Part shown: positions 36,183 through 46,385 of the stretch, piece after piece | How positions within the stretch are numbered: the stretch's first letter is position 1 | Layout: each line of letters begins with the position of its first letter | Assembly (NCBI GenBank): GCA_020726505.1 | Contig: JAHLEZ010000003.1 | Location: 3,658,001 to 3,722,000 of the forward strand | Origin: Leptodontidium sp. MPI-SDFR-AT-0119 | Lineage: Eukaryota > Ascomycota > Leotiomycetes > Helotiales > Leptodontidiaceae | DNA: 64,000 nt | Reading direction: 5' to 3' | Notes under the pieces: model-generated | Databases searched by the model: none | Told to the model about the DNA's origin: nothing | Seen by the model: only the letters and a program-made list of their open reading frames with translations | Made by a program: the position numbers and the translations under genes

Positions 36183-37154
36183 AGTTCGATTTTTTTCCAA
36201 GGCCGTAGTGGATGTGTGATTGCTTGCTTCAGAGAACCAGAATTGGATCAAACTCGGGTTGGTAAGATGTTCTGTCTACGGTAAGATCAGAAAACTGGTG
36301 CCCTTACTGTAGGAGCTAGTGTAACTGCCAGATTTTATTTACCTTCTACTGAACAACCTGAGCCAAGGTAAGATTACACCAAGAATCGAAGGACAGTCGA
36401 AGTCCAATCCTGTGCCACGATTCTTAGCCCGTGGGTAAAAACGGCAAAAAAAATATCCCAGCACTCACTCACTCATGCACCCTTCTCCAATTCGTGATTC
36501 CTCGATCCTTTTGTCCACTTGCATGGGTGAACATAAGATACAGAAAGTCCAAAAAAGCGGGGTAGCTCTCAGATAATCTCTGTTCGGAGCACTCGTTAAC
36601 AGGTTAACAGGTAAGCTCAATTAGCTGCCTTTCTTCATCTTCAGAATCCATCATAAGAAGACTACTTACTATATTGTTAGACAGACCTAATAAGCTTAAC
36701 AAGCAAAATAATAACTAACTAATCTCCTCCAAACGACCAATCGCAGCCAGCCGATCTCGGTGTATCAGCCTCGTCAAGCCTCTTCCGCTGATCTAATAAC
36801 CGGGGATAAACAAAAAAAAATCTTGGCTGGGAATAAACCCCACCACCAACTTCACGGTACATACCCGCATCTTCAACCTCCCAATGAGGAGACTCCAAAG
36901 CCCCGACCACGATCGGCCACGTTACTCAACAGGGTCTTAGTATGGACTAAATCTTCAAGTCAAGACCGGGGCAAGGACCCCAGTGTGACATTGCATTGAA
37001 TGGATGACCCATCCAGAAAGTATTTTATTCCCAGTGCCAAGATCGTTTTCTCTATCTCTGCTTTCATGACTCTTCTCTTCCCTATTCCTTGAGCTGATGC
37101 GATATCATTTTCTTTTTGCTTTGTGGTTGATATATGAAATGAGAGTAGACAGCA
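36183..37154. promoter_or_regulatory. Divergent promoter region
   Basis: 972 bases between the starts of the four-helix gene (-) and the MFS transporter gene (+). It contains a direct repeat of GTTAACAG at about 36596-36611 and an AT-rich block at 36650-36720. No gene is supported. A regulatory role is inferred from the divergent starts. Confidence 0.5.
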
Positions 37155-39000
37155 ATGGCTGCTCCTGAGATCGACCTCCCGTCCGATGACGACTTAGGGC
37201 GCATCTCAGAGAACCCTACACTCTTCGGTAATAAGGAAGATAGCAGCGATGAGGAGAAAACGAGGAACTATGCCGAAGACTCGTCCTCAGCTTCCATAAC
37301 GAAAGATCTTGCTCCAAATATCCTAGACGAGAACTCGCCGATTATTTATCATTATCTTACATTCGAGACTATTCTCCCTTCGCCATCAACTAGCTTTTCC
37401 ACAGATGGCCAAGTAGCGCCTCCTCAGCCAGATCTCGTTAAATATACCTCCCCATTTGAGTGGCCGGAATCCAGAAAGAATTTCATGATATGGCTGTCAT
37501 GTATAGCTACAGCCATCGCAGCTTACACAGCTGGCTCCTACGCATCGGCCTCCTCTCAAATGGCTACAGAATGGGACGTCAGTGAAGTCGCCGTCGTAGT
37601 GGGAATCACCACATTCTGCGCCGGGTTCGCCATAGCTCCCATGGTACTCGCTCCATTCTCAGAGATCAATGGCCGGTATCCCGTCTTCGTCGGTGCCGGA
37701 ATCGTGTATTTAATTTGCCAGATTTGCTGCGCTGTCACCCCGACTTATGCTGGTATGGTGGTTGCTAGGTTCTGGGTTGGTGTTGGAAGTTCTGTCTTCT
37801 CCACTATGGTGGGTGGTGTGGTTAGTGATTTGTATCATGCTGAAGGGAGGAATACGCCTATGGCGCTGTTTTCTGGTGCTGCTTTGTTTGGGACGGGTAT
37901 GGGACCTTTGGTTTCGGGGTTTGTGGCTCAGAATACTTCTTGGAGAGTACGTATATCCTTCTTGCGATATTCAAAACACCAACACAGTTTTGACTACCAC
38001 CCACTGTACTGGAAACAAGCTGATATCATTTAAGTGGGTGTTTTGGGTTCAAGTCATCACTTGTGGCTGTTTGATCACAGCAGTAACATTAGTCTTCCGA
38101 GAGACTCGAGGCAGCATCCTCCTGAGTCGAAAAGCCACATGTCTCAATAAGTGGTACGAGGAACGAGAAGCAGCAGGCTACATCGGCTTCGACATGACCA
38201 CTGGAGCCGAGAAAACAGAAAGCCAACGCCTAAGATGGAAAGTCAAATCCGACGAAGAGCGCGAGTCCATCACCAAAATGATAGGCATCTCAGTTTACCG
38301 ACCCTTCCACCTCCTTGTAACCGAGCCCGTCGTATTCTTCTTCTCCCTCTGGGTCGCTTTCGCATGGGCCGTTCTTTATCTGACATTCGGATCCATCCCT
38401 CTTGTATTCAGGACCTCCCATGGTTTTGATACCCAGCAATCAGGCGCTGTCTTCGCAGCAATGTGCGTCGGCGCCATCCTCTCCACCGTCCTGTCCATCT
38501 ATCAAGACCGCATCCTAGCACGGTACCTCGAATCCAGCGCTAAGAACATCGAGCACCCCAGCCGTATCCGCCGAACAATCGACCTCTCCTCCCCAGAAGG
38601 CCGTCTCTACTTCGCATGCATCGAATCGGCCCTCCTCCCAATCGGACTCTTCTGGTTCGGCTGGTCGCAATTCCACTCCATCCCCTGGATCGTACCCACT
38701 ATGGCTATAGCATCCGCCACTATGGGTATCTACTCCATTTACCTCGCGACGTTCAACTACCTCGCTGACACTTATCACCGTTATGCGAGCTCGGCGTTGG
38801 CAGCCCAGTCTTTCTGTAGGAATATTCTGGGTGGTGTGTTTCCGTTGGTCACGGTGCAGATGTTTAACGGCTTGACGTTTCAGGGCGCTGCGAGTTTGCT
38901 GGGTGGGTTGGCGGCCCTGTTGACTGCTGTTCCGTGGGTGTTGGTCTTTTATGGCCCGAGGATTAGGGCGAGGAGTAAATTTGCTAGTGAGATTATGTGA
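37155..39000 (+). CDS. MFS transporter, DHA1 drug:H+ antiporter type
   Basis: Twelve-helix major facilitator of 585 residues in two exons (37155-37946 and 38035-39000; 88-base intron). An acidic cytosolic N-terminus of about 100 residues precedes helix 1 at FMIWLSCIATAIAAYTAGSY. The DHA1 motif region reads APFSEINGRYPVFVGAGIVY, followed by GMVVARFWVGVGSSVFSTMV. The second half starts at LLVTEPVVFFFSLWVAFAWA and includes IYLATFNYLADTYHRYASSA and FPLVTVQMF, typical of polyamine, fluconazole or bicyclomycin-type exporters (Tpo1/Flu1-like). Plasma-membrane export of small toxic or cationic compounds is the family role; the substrate is unknown. The start has a good context (AGCAATGGC) and no in-frame upstream ATG. 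Confidence 0.9.
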
Positions 39001-40248
39001 AGGGTTGATTGGATGGATGATGGAAGGTTTTAATTAGGCAAGTGCGGTCTGTCGATATTCAGTAAAAGAGAAGGATAGAGAACGGCCGGAGTGTGGATTC
39101 GTGGACGAGCGGATTGATGACTACAGCTCAGCTTCTTATAGGAAGCAAACACGACAGATGTCTGTCATATCACAGGCATAGACTCGATCTATCGACTCTG
39201 GAGAGGGGATGAGACTATTGGAGAATGAGGAGAATGAAGGAAGGTAACCAGGTGCCAGGCGTAGAACACCAAGTATATGAGTCCGATTTGGTTAATAATT
39301 ACTCAGTCTATGTACAAATGCATATTCAACCCAGCTATCTACTCCTGAAAATGGACCCTAGAACGCCTTGAAGTGTAGAGAAGCAGTGCGAATCTAGCAT
39401 AGCCAGCCAGGCTGACCTCGCTAGCACCGCCAAGTATCTCAGCCTCACATTCACTTACTCCTCCCTTCTTCATTTTAAGACACATAATCGACCAAGTAAA
39501 ATACAACCAAAATATTCAAATCACCTATTTCTTCTCTATCTTTCATGAGCTCTTTATTTTTATTTCCATTCAATCCCATCCCCCAAGTCCCAAGTCCCAA
39601 GTCACTCTTCTCCGCTATGTGTCATCCGGTCTCCCTTTCGCGGCCCGGCCAGCCCAACATGCATCATCAATGGATCGGCCAATCCTTCTGTTGGACTCAG
39701 TGTTGGAAATTTTTCAACCTCCTTATTAATACCACCTTTGGTACTTAACATAGAATCTGTTCATTTCTTTGAAACGGGATGGTGGATTTTAGGTGATCTG
39801 CCTTGCTATGTTCCAACATTTGGTCACTTGAAGACTCGAGGAGTGGTAGTGATGTCTATAACCGCAGCCTTGAAGTTTCAGAGTAAGAGAAATGTCCAAC
39901 ATGAGTTGACTCCTGCAGCTAGGTAATACTTCTCATTGGAATCTTGACTTTAGTTTGTGTTGGGTACGCTATTTTGGGCACTTTCAACGATCAAGTCAGG
40001 ATTTTTTTCGCATGCTGGCCTTTGCCTAGTGAAACAACTTTGGATGGATTGTCCTCAAGCTTGCGGATGGTGTTGGGTTTTATTCTTGGATAGTTCCAAG
40101 TATAAATTCTTCTTTATATAGCGGGCCTTCTCCCTGACCTGGCCAGCACGTAGATCACTCGCCATCTTCTGTTCTCATACTCTTCAGTTTTCTCTCATCA
40201 ACTCGGTAGTTCAGACACTTCTCTCAGAGCAATTTCGATCCCAAAAAT
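39001..40248. other. Intergenic region
   Basis: 1.25 kb between two plus-strand genes. The last 150 bases contain a TATATAG element at about 40116 and a TC-rich leader directly before the secreted-protein start, a plausible core promoter. The open frames at 39545 and 39738 are short and unsupported. Confidence 0.5.
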
Positions 40249-41710
40249 ATGAAATCCTTTCTTCATGCATCCTTCGGTCTTGCCCTCTTCAATCTTGTTG
40301 AAGCCCAGGCACCAGATGAAAGCGTCCATAGCAGCGTCCAGTACACAACACAGGTTGTCACGGATGTTCGCACGTCAATCTATCCATTAACGACTTGGGT
40401 CAGCACTCATACAGATGCTCAAGGCTCCTCTTTCGGTAAAAATAGCCGCTACTCTTTTCCTCATTCAATGATCTCCCTGTTGACTTGACGCGATACTCTA
40501 GTGGTAAGCTCAATCGGCCCTGGTACCGTACCAGCGGAGATTCCTACGATCGCACCAAGTTCAACGACTTCTCCCACTTCCACTCTCCTAACAACATCAC
40601 CGAGCAGTTCGACTGCAAAGAGCACACTCTCACCCCTATCTCCAATCGAAACCAGTTCCACCCCGACAGTATCCCCTAACAGTCCTACCACAACCTCCAA
40701 AACGGCAGATGGCGTCTACACAACGACCTCCGAAGTAACTTCGACAATACTAGCCTGCGTTGAAGCTGGCCTTTCTGCCTCTGACTGCATGACTACATAC
40801 ACGACCACGGAAATCAAAACACAGCAGACAACGGTATATGTTACCACCACCCTGGATACAACAAGCAGCTGTGCTACTACGTCTGGTATATCTTCATGCT
40901 CGTCCGTCACGAGAACTAATGTCGTAACTGTTACTTCGCTTCTGCCGCTGGGAACTGCAATAGCTACGACGCAACAAACTGTTGCTGAGACGGTGATTGC
41001 CACGGTGAGTCGTTACCCCTGGATTCGTTAAAGAACTTTCATTTGCTCTTTTTTTCTCTCTGGCGAAATGACTAACCTGGAATTCCTAGACAACGATATC
41101 ACCAGCAAACTCGGTCACCTCGTCACCTCGCGTAATTACTCCTTCCACCTCAAAGCCAGCTTTAACGTCTTCAAAAATATCGACCACAACCTCATCCGAG
41201 CCAGGAACATCATCATCCACATCTTCCACAGTCACGCCCCTAAGTTCCTCGCCCTCAATTTCCTCAACACTCACGACAGTGAGTCCGGAACCATCTCCAC
41301 CAACGACGAGTATACCAAGCACAACCCTCACCTCATCATCAACTTCAAATCCAGGCGCATCCTCATCCTCATCCCCATCCAGCACCAGCCTCCCCCCAAC
41401 CTCCTCGTCAACCCCCCTACCAACGTCACTCTCAACAACAGCCCCTCCCCTCCCCATCCCCACAGTATCCAAAGCACCAATAACAACCACTGATCTCTGC
41501 AACTCCCAAACCTACACCTACGGCGGCCTGCTACCTACCGGCTACGCTCTCTCCGAGGGCGTAACCGTCGTCGCAGGCGGAACCATGTACGATGTTTCTC
41601 CTGGGATGTTTACTCTCGGGACGGGGACTGCGACTTTACCGCCTCCGGGGGAGACACTTGCTCCTGTTGAAGCGCAGAAGTTGAAGAGGAGTAGGTTTTG
41701 GAGATTTTAA
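40249..41710 (+). CDS. Ser/Thr-rich secreted cell-wall-type protein
   Basis: Secreted protein of 436 residues in three exons: 40249-40435, 40502-41004 and 41090-41710. The signal peptide is about residues 1-19 with hydrophobic core FGLALFNLV and a likely cut after VEAQ. The mature chain is dominated by Ser, Thr and Pro, expected to be heavily O-glycosylated. An intermediate block with four cysteines (ACVEAGLSASDCMTTYTTTE, then SSCATTSGISSCSS) sits at about residues 140-190. A short conserved-looking C-terminal block reads YTYGGLLPTGYALSEGVTVV. There is no hydrophobic GPI signal at the end (the tail is KLKRSRFWRF), so a soluble or wall-trapped protein is more likely than a GPI-anchored one. 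Splice junctions keep frame. Both introns start with usable donors (GTAAAA, GTGAGT). Confidence 0.75.
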
Positions 41711-43632
41711 AATCTGTGTTTTGTGTGGCGCTTTTCTTGGATATGAAGTGAAGCGATGTTGTGGGGTTACGGAGATGATTGATGGAAGGAGTTTCTTTTT
41801 GCATGTCGTTGTTGTTGAAGTTTTCTTGGGATTGTTTCGGGATTGAAAATCACGCTCGTTATTTCGGTGATTTCTTAGCTGATGTGGTTTTTCTTCGGGG
41901 GGGGGGGGTTCTTCCAGTCGTGTGCTCTGAGTGTGTGTGGAGAAGGATGAAGAGATGGGATGTTATCGCAGAGTTGGAACATGGACATTCGTTACTCGAC
42001 TCTAGCGTTTTAGCTACATTCCGGGACTTGCATGGAAGTATTCATCTGCCTTCTATTCATTATCCCGTCAACATGAAGCTTAAGGTATACAGCTATATCG
42101 TCATTATATGGTAGGGACAATTTTACTCTTACTGGGATGCATCCGTTCAGCCTATGCGCATCTCTTTGCTTCTCTTCCCTTCGCTTCCTTCCTCCCAGGA
42201 CTCTCCTGTAAGCTTAGCAGCCAGAAAGTCGAGACACGGCGACCGAGGGCAGAAAGTTTGAGATTAGCTGGAAATACCAAGTTCGGGCAGGAAATGTGCT
42301 GCTTGACCGGACAGAGCATGTGTACCTAGACATTCCAAGTGACCTGCCTAGGTACCTAGACTCGTCGCGGCTTCCATTATCCCCTCCTTGTACTCTAGGC
42401 ACCCTGGGTGGTATCAAGCTCCATCCATCCATCCAAGCATCTTTCGATTATCCAACATTTCTATCATCATCTATTTACAAGGGCACTCTGGTGTCGGATC
42501 AAAAGTATCCCTACGTCAAGTGAGTTGTGTCCGGTCTACGCCCACTTGCAGTTATGCAAAGCAAGCCTCGTCCCCCAATCTGACGTTTGACACGGGCCGA
42601 CAGGTAGACAGCGATGTGACTGCCTCCACTTTCTCGGACGCTTCCCTGTTCTTTCCACGAGCGAAGCCCAACTCTTCGCAACCATTGTCGACCACGGCAA
42701 CAACAAGTATCAGAAACACATCTCAGCCACCAGCAGCCAAGCATTATCACCACTACCCGCAGAGTCAACATTGAAAGCTATCTGCTAGCTCCAGGTAATC
42801 CCTCTCGCATTCTGCCCCACAGCCAGCACCCAATTAACACGCGGCTTAGGCAAACTTCCAATGAAGGTGGCGGACCCCCAACTGGCCAAGACAAAGATGA
42901 AGGGAAGCTGGGTGGAGGGACAACACGCATCCTGGTGATGGCATGCTTCACGCTGCGAGAAACCTCATGTAGATAATGGTACAATGCTGGGATGAGAAGG
43001 AGGATAATTGAGCCACTGTGCGACAGAAGGAGCTTGGTGACAGAAAAGAAATGATTCAGACGACAACAAGAAGACTTGCCTTTGACAATTCTAATCGTCG
43101 TGACAGTAATTCCAGTAGAAAATCCAACCTGCTGGTTGGAATATTGACCACCTTCACCTTCTGTAATGCCGTGAAGCCGTCTTGATAATGGTTGAAGATG
43201 GTATCAGTCCCAGAATGCTGGCTCCGAGAAGTGATTGATGTAAAGGGTGAAACGAATCCCCGAGATCACTGAATGAAAGGATCACGACGTCAGAGAGCCC
43301 TAATTGAATTGATCTTGGAACGCAGTTGAAGATGTGGGAGCAATTGGGCTGCTGCTCTCCATCGATTGATTTTTGAAAATGTGCGCTCCTGTGACAGAGA
43401 TGGGGTACATAGAGGGGGTAAGACAGATGGAGGGAGATGGGCAGAGCCAAAAAGACGCAGAGATGAGGAACAGAAGTGGAGGTCGGGCTGATACCGTAGA
43501 ACCCAACGTGAAAAAAATTGGCCGTAAGGCCTGAGATCCTAGGTAGGTCAAGGACCAGGTGGCAGACGATATTGCAGATCACTGTTGTCGGGAATGGTCA
43601 ACTCCATGATGTATCCCGGTACCATTGATGTC
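41711..43632. other. Gene-poor convergent region with a decayed gene fragment
   Basis: 1.9 kb between the Ser/Thr-rich gene and the URI-like gene. It holds a run of twelve G at about 41897-41908, a CCTAGGTACCTAG element at 42348-42360, a partial CCTAGGTAGGT element at about 43538, and a fragment related to the coiled-coil gene (annotated separately). The rest shows no coding support. Confidence 0.5.
42601..42774 (+). pseudogene. Duplicated fragment of the coiled-coil gene
   Basis: Bases 42602-42730 align without gaps to 47098-47226 inside the coiled-coil gene; I judge roughly three quarters of positions identical. The two copies share exact blocks TTCTCGGACGCTTC and TCGCAACCATTGTCGAC. Translated in the same frame, the fragment gives QVDSDVTASTFSDASLF and AKPNSSQPLST, against QVDTDVTGSAFSDASLF and AKPNSSQPLST in the gene. 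It has no start codon or flanking gene structure of its own and the frame ends at 42774. It is best read as a relic of a partial duplication, or the remains of a former paralogue. Confidence 0.8.
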
Positions 43633-45417
43633 CTATGACCTAGCCAATCTAGCAGCCTTGAACCTACTGACTTTCTTCGGCCCACCCTCTTCCTCTGTGA
43701 ATGGCACTATCTCGCTCTCGTCTTCCTTCATGAATCCTCCCTGCTTCTGGATCATTCTGTTGCGCATCTTGTGGTATTCCGTAGCAACTTCTTGGTGCAG
43801 TAGGTGAGGATCGAATTCGTCAGGCTCGACTGGAGATGTGTTGGTGGTTGTCTCGCGTTCGACGATCGTAGGTGCCATGACTTTGCCCTCTGGACCAGTT
43901 GGGACAATCCGACTTGGATCCTCTGCTGGGCTAAACTGGATGGAGGTCGAGAAGGGTTTCGGCGTGGAGGGCTTGGCAGCGTGCAGAGGCAATGATGAAG
44001 ATTTTGAAGCGTTTGTAGATGCAAGAGGGCCATTGAGGACGTTTGGCGCAGCAGATCTGGCAGATTTGAATCGAGATGCTTTCTTCTGTGGTGTAGGAGC
44101 GGAAGCTTCTGCTGGCGCCTTGCGCTCTACAATGTCCCCAACCGGAGCTGCTCCTCTTTGTTTCTTGACTGGCGAAGATGGGGCTGCTGGTACAGGAGCT
44201 GGCGAAATGTCCAATTCTTCGGAGAATCTCACAGACTTCTTGGCAGATGTTGTAGGGGACTGCTCGTTGGTATTCGATGTAGACTTAGCGTCTGCCAGAT
44301 CTGCTGCAATAAAGCTATCTTCATGGCCGTTGATTGTGATGCGACCAATGCCTTCCTGAACAACATCGTATTCTCCGGCGTCTTTTCCAACATTGTGCAT
44401 CGCTCTAACGCCGAGTCTCTCTTCCAGTTCGATCATTTGCTGCCTGAGCTCCTCGTCAACGAGCTTTCCAGTCGATCTGCCAAATGCATCTTCGTCGTCA
44501 AAACTACTGGTATCATCGTAGTCGTCATCACTCCAATCACTGCCCTCTTCGAGATCCAGCTCTGCCACCACAGACCCAATTTCAGACATTCCATATTGTA
44601 GCATTTCTCGGCGGAGAGCCGCGTCCTCTGCAGTCTCATTGGTAGGAATGACCGGAGGCTCAGACGGAGGTGTCTCTTGCTCTTTTGCAATCTTCATGAT
44701 ATCCTCCAGGCGCTTCGCGGTCTTCGACTTCTCCGGCTCAGGCCCAGGCTTCGTATCTTCTGCGAACTTGACGCCTTTTTTCGTGGGCTTGGGGGACTTC
44801 TTCACGGGTTCGGGGGCAGTTTCTAGAAACGCTGCAGGTGGTTCTTTCTCGGAGATAGACTCAGCAGCTGGTTCTGGTACGATGTCCTTCACTCCTGCCT
44901 TTTGCAATGCCTCTAGGAGTTGTGGTTTCATGCTGCCTGGCGTAGACAAATGGCTGGATACGACGTTCCCCTCATCATCGAGCTCTTCCATGATCTCCGT
45001 CAAGGGTAGACCGTCTTCATTCCGCACTTCTGGCGTGCTGATGATAGTAGCAGCCGCCAGTTTGTCTTCTGCCGTCTCAATTTGCTTCTGGATTGTCCGA
45101 ACATTCTGCTCGACGTAATCTATCCTGCGATCTAGCAAATTTACCACCTGCCCCGCAGTCCGGGCCTCCTTTGTGCCCAAGATATCCTCTAATTCCTTCT
45201 GCGTAACAAGTTCCCCTTCATAATCACGGCCGATGGCCAGGAGTTCTGCTCGGGTGGGGGTGCTCCTTGCAGCTAAAATCTCTTCCTTGAGTCCTTCATA
45301 TTCCGCCTCCCAGATCTGCCAGTGAAGCAAAGACTTCCGTAGCTTTTCTATATTCTCTTCAAGCAGCTGGCGATGCCTTTCCAGATCTAAGAAGCTATCC
45401 TTCACAGCTTGTGCCAT
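43633..45417 (-). CDS. Unconventional prefoldin protein, URI/Bud27-like
   Basis: Single-exon gene, 594 residues. The N-terminal 130 residues form a prefoldin-type helical hairpin: helix 1 with LDLERHRQLLEENIEKLRKS, a turn region, and helix 2 with VVNLLDRRIDYVEQNVRTIQ. The block LPLTEIMEELDDEGNVVSS follows, the signature that links these proteins to URI/Bud27 and to DUF3835. The middle is disordered and acidic (DLEEGSDWSDDDYDD). The C-terminus has HQEVATEYHKMRNRMIQKQG and ends VSRFKAARLARS, the other DUF3835 hallmark. URI/Bud27 assists assembly of RNA polymerases in the cytoplasm and affects TOR signalling and translation. The start codon is clear, with no upstream in-frame ATG. It is divergent from the coiled-coil gene over a 968-base shared promoter. 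Confidence 0.8.
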   Translation of the reverse strand: MAQAVKDSFLDLERHRQLLEENIEKLRKSLLHWQIWEAEYEGLKEEILAARSTPTRAELLAIGRDYEGELVTQKELEDILGTKEARTAGQVVNLLDRRIDYVEQNVRTIQKQIETAEDKLAAATIISTPEVRNEDGLPLTEIMEELDDEGNVVSSHLSTPGSMKPQLLEALQKAGVKDIVPEPAAESISEKEPPAAFLETAPEPVKKSPKPTKKGVKFAEDTKPGPEPEKSKTAKRLEDIMKIAKEQETPPSEPPVIPTNETAEDAALRREMLQYGMSEIGSVVAELDLEEGSDWSDDDYDDTSSFDDEDAFGRSTGKLVDEELRQQMIELEERLGVRAMHNVGKDAGEYDVVQEGIGRITINGHEDSFIAADLADAKSTSNTNEQSPTTSAKKSVRFSEELDISPAPVPAAPSSPVKKQRGAAPVGDIVERKAPAEASAPTPQKKASRFKSARSAAPNVLNGPLASTNASKSSSLPLHAAKPSTPKPFSTSIQFSPAEDPSRIVPTGPEGKVMAPTIVERETTTNTSPVEPDEFDPHLLHQEVATEYHKMRNRMIQKQGGFMKEDESEIVPFTEEEGGPKKVSRFKAARLARS

Positions 45418-46385
45418 CGTTGTGGTTTACACGGGTGGTCGGAGGAAGTTTGAGGTTCTGGGTGGTCGCGAGGAGGGGTCCCGTTGATTGGTCGCAAAGA
45501 TGATTCCAAGTATGAGCCAACTAGCGGGAGGTGGAGGTTTAAGTCGTGATCCTTAGCACATTCAACGCCAGAACTGGATATCTGTGGTTGGACCGTAATC
45601 GTTGATTTGAGACGAAGCTGCTCATGTTCTGGACAAAGTTTGAAGAGGGCTGAGGAGTTGACAAAGCCGGGGCGGAATATTGTTCGACCTGCATATCTCG
45701 CTTGACTAGCTCAAAACATTCTGCAAAAAATCGCACGCCTACCACACGAGGATTTGATGTCGTTGGCCTCTGAGCTTCGGTCTTCCAGCTGAAAAGCATT
45801 CAAAGATCCATTTATAGAATTGCTCATGATGCAGTAGGCCTTAGGGGTTATGATAGAGGGCAAGTGAGTTCTGATTGGCTGGTTCTCGCTTCGGAACTGT
45901 TGATTGGCTGGCTAGCTGGCTGCTGTGACAGAAAAATCCCGCCTGCACTCACTCCAGCTGAGCCTCATTCTATCCTTGAGCCTCAAAAAAGAGGGGTCCA
46001 TATCTCTGGGTCTGATTACCGTATTAATGACCTTGCCCCAGCCTTAATGTCACAAATGCGGCCTGCCAGACTCGTGGCGTCCAGTCGGGATGAAGAACGC
46101 TCCTGATCGGGCTTAACCGAATCGCCATAGCGTGTGATTGCACCTGCTAGCTCAGCGCTACCGGTCGTTCATAATTCCCCCGGCTCGCACACATCTTTGT
46201 TTACACCTTACAGAACGCGCCTTCCAAAGTCACGTACCGCTTCATTTCGCAACACAACATTCAAACACACAATCAATCAATTGCTCTCAGAAGCTCAATT
46301 CAACTTCATCTTCACTCCATCCTCTCAATCACCTCAATTACCTCAATTCATCAAACCTCAACCCACCTCACCACGACGCGTCGCG
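45418..46385. promoter_or_regulatory. Divergent promoter region of the URI-like and coiled-coil genes
   Basis: 968 bases between opposed start codons. The part next to the coiled-coil gene is CA-rich and pyrimidine-rich (46180-46380), as expected for a long 5' leader. Frames that extend the coiled-coil protein upstream begin only with a GTG, so I treat this as untranslated. Confidence 0.5.

Noticed and set aside
35548..36219. 223-codon plus-strand frame opposite the four-helix membrane protein
   Set aside because: Low-complexity composition. The opposite strand encodes clear hydrophobic helices with a proper ATG, so this is an antisense shadow.
41897..41908. Run of twelve G as a quadruplex or regulatory element
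   Set aside because: A single homopolymer without further G runs nearby; it may also be affected by sequencing error.
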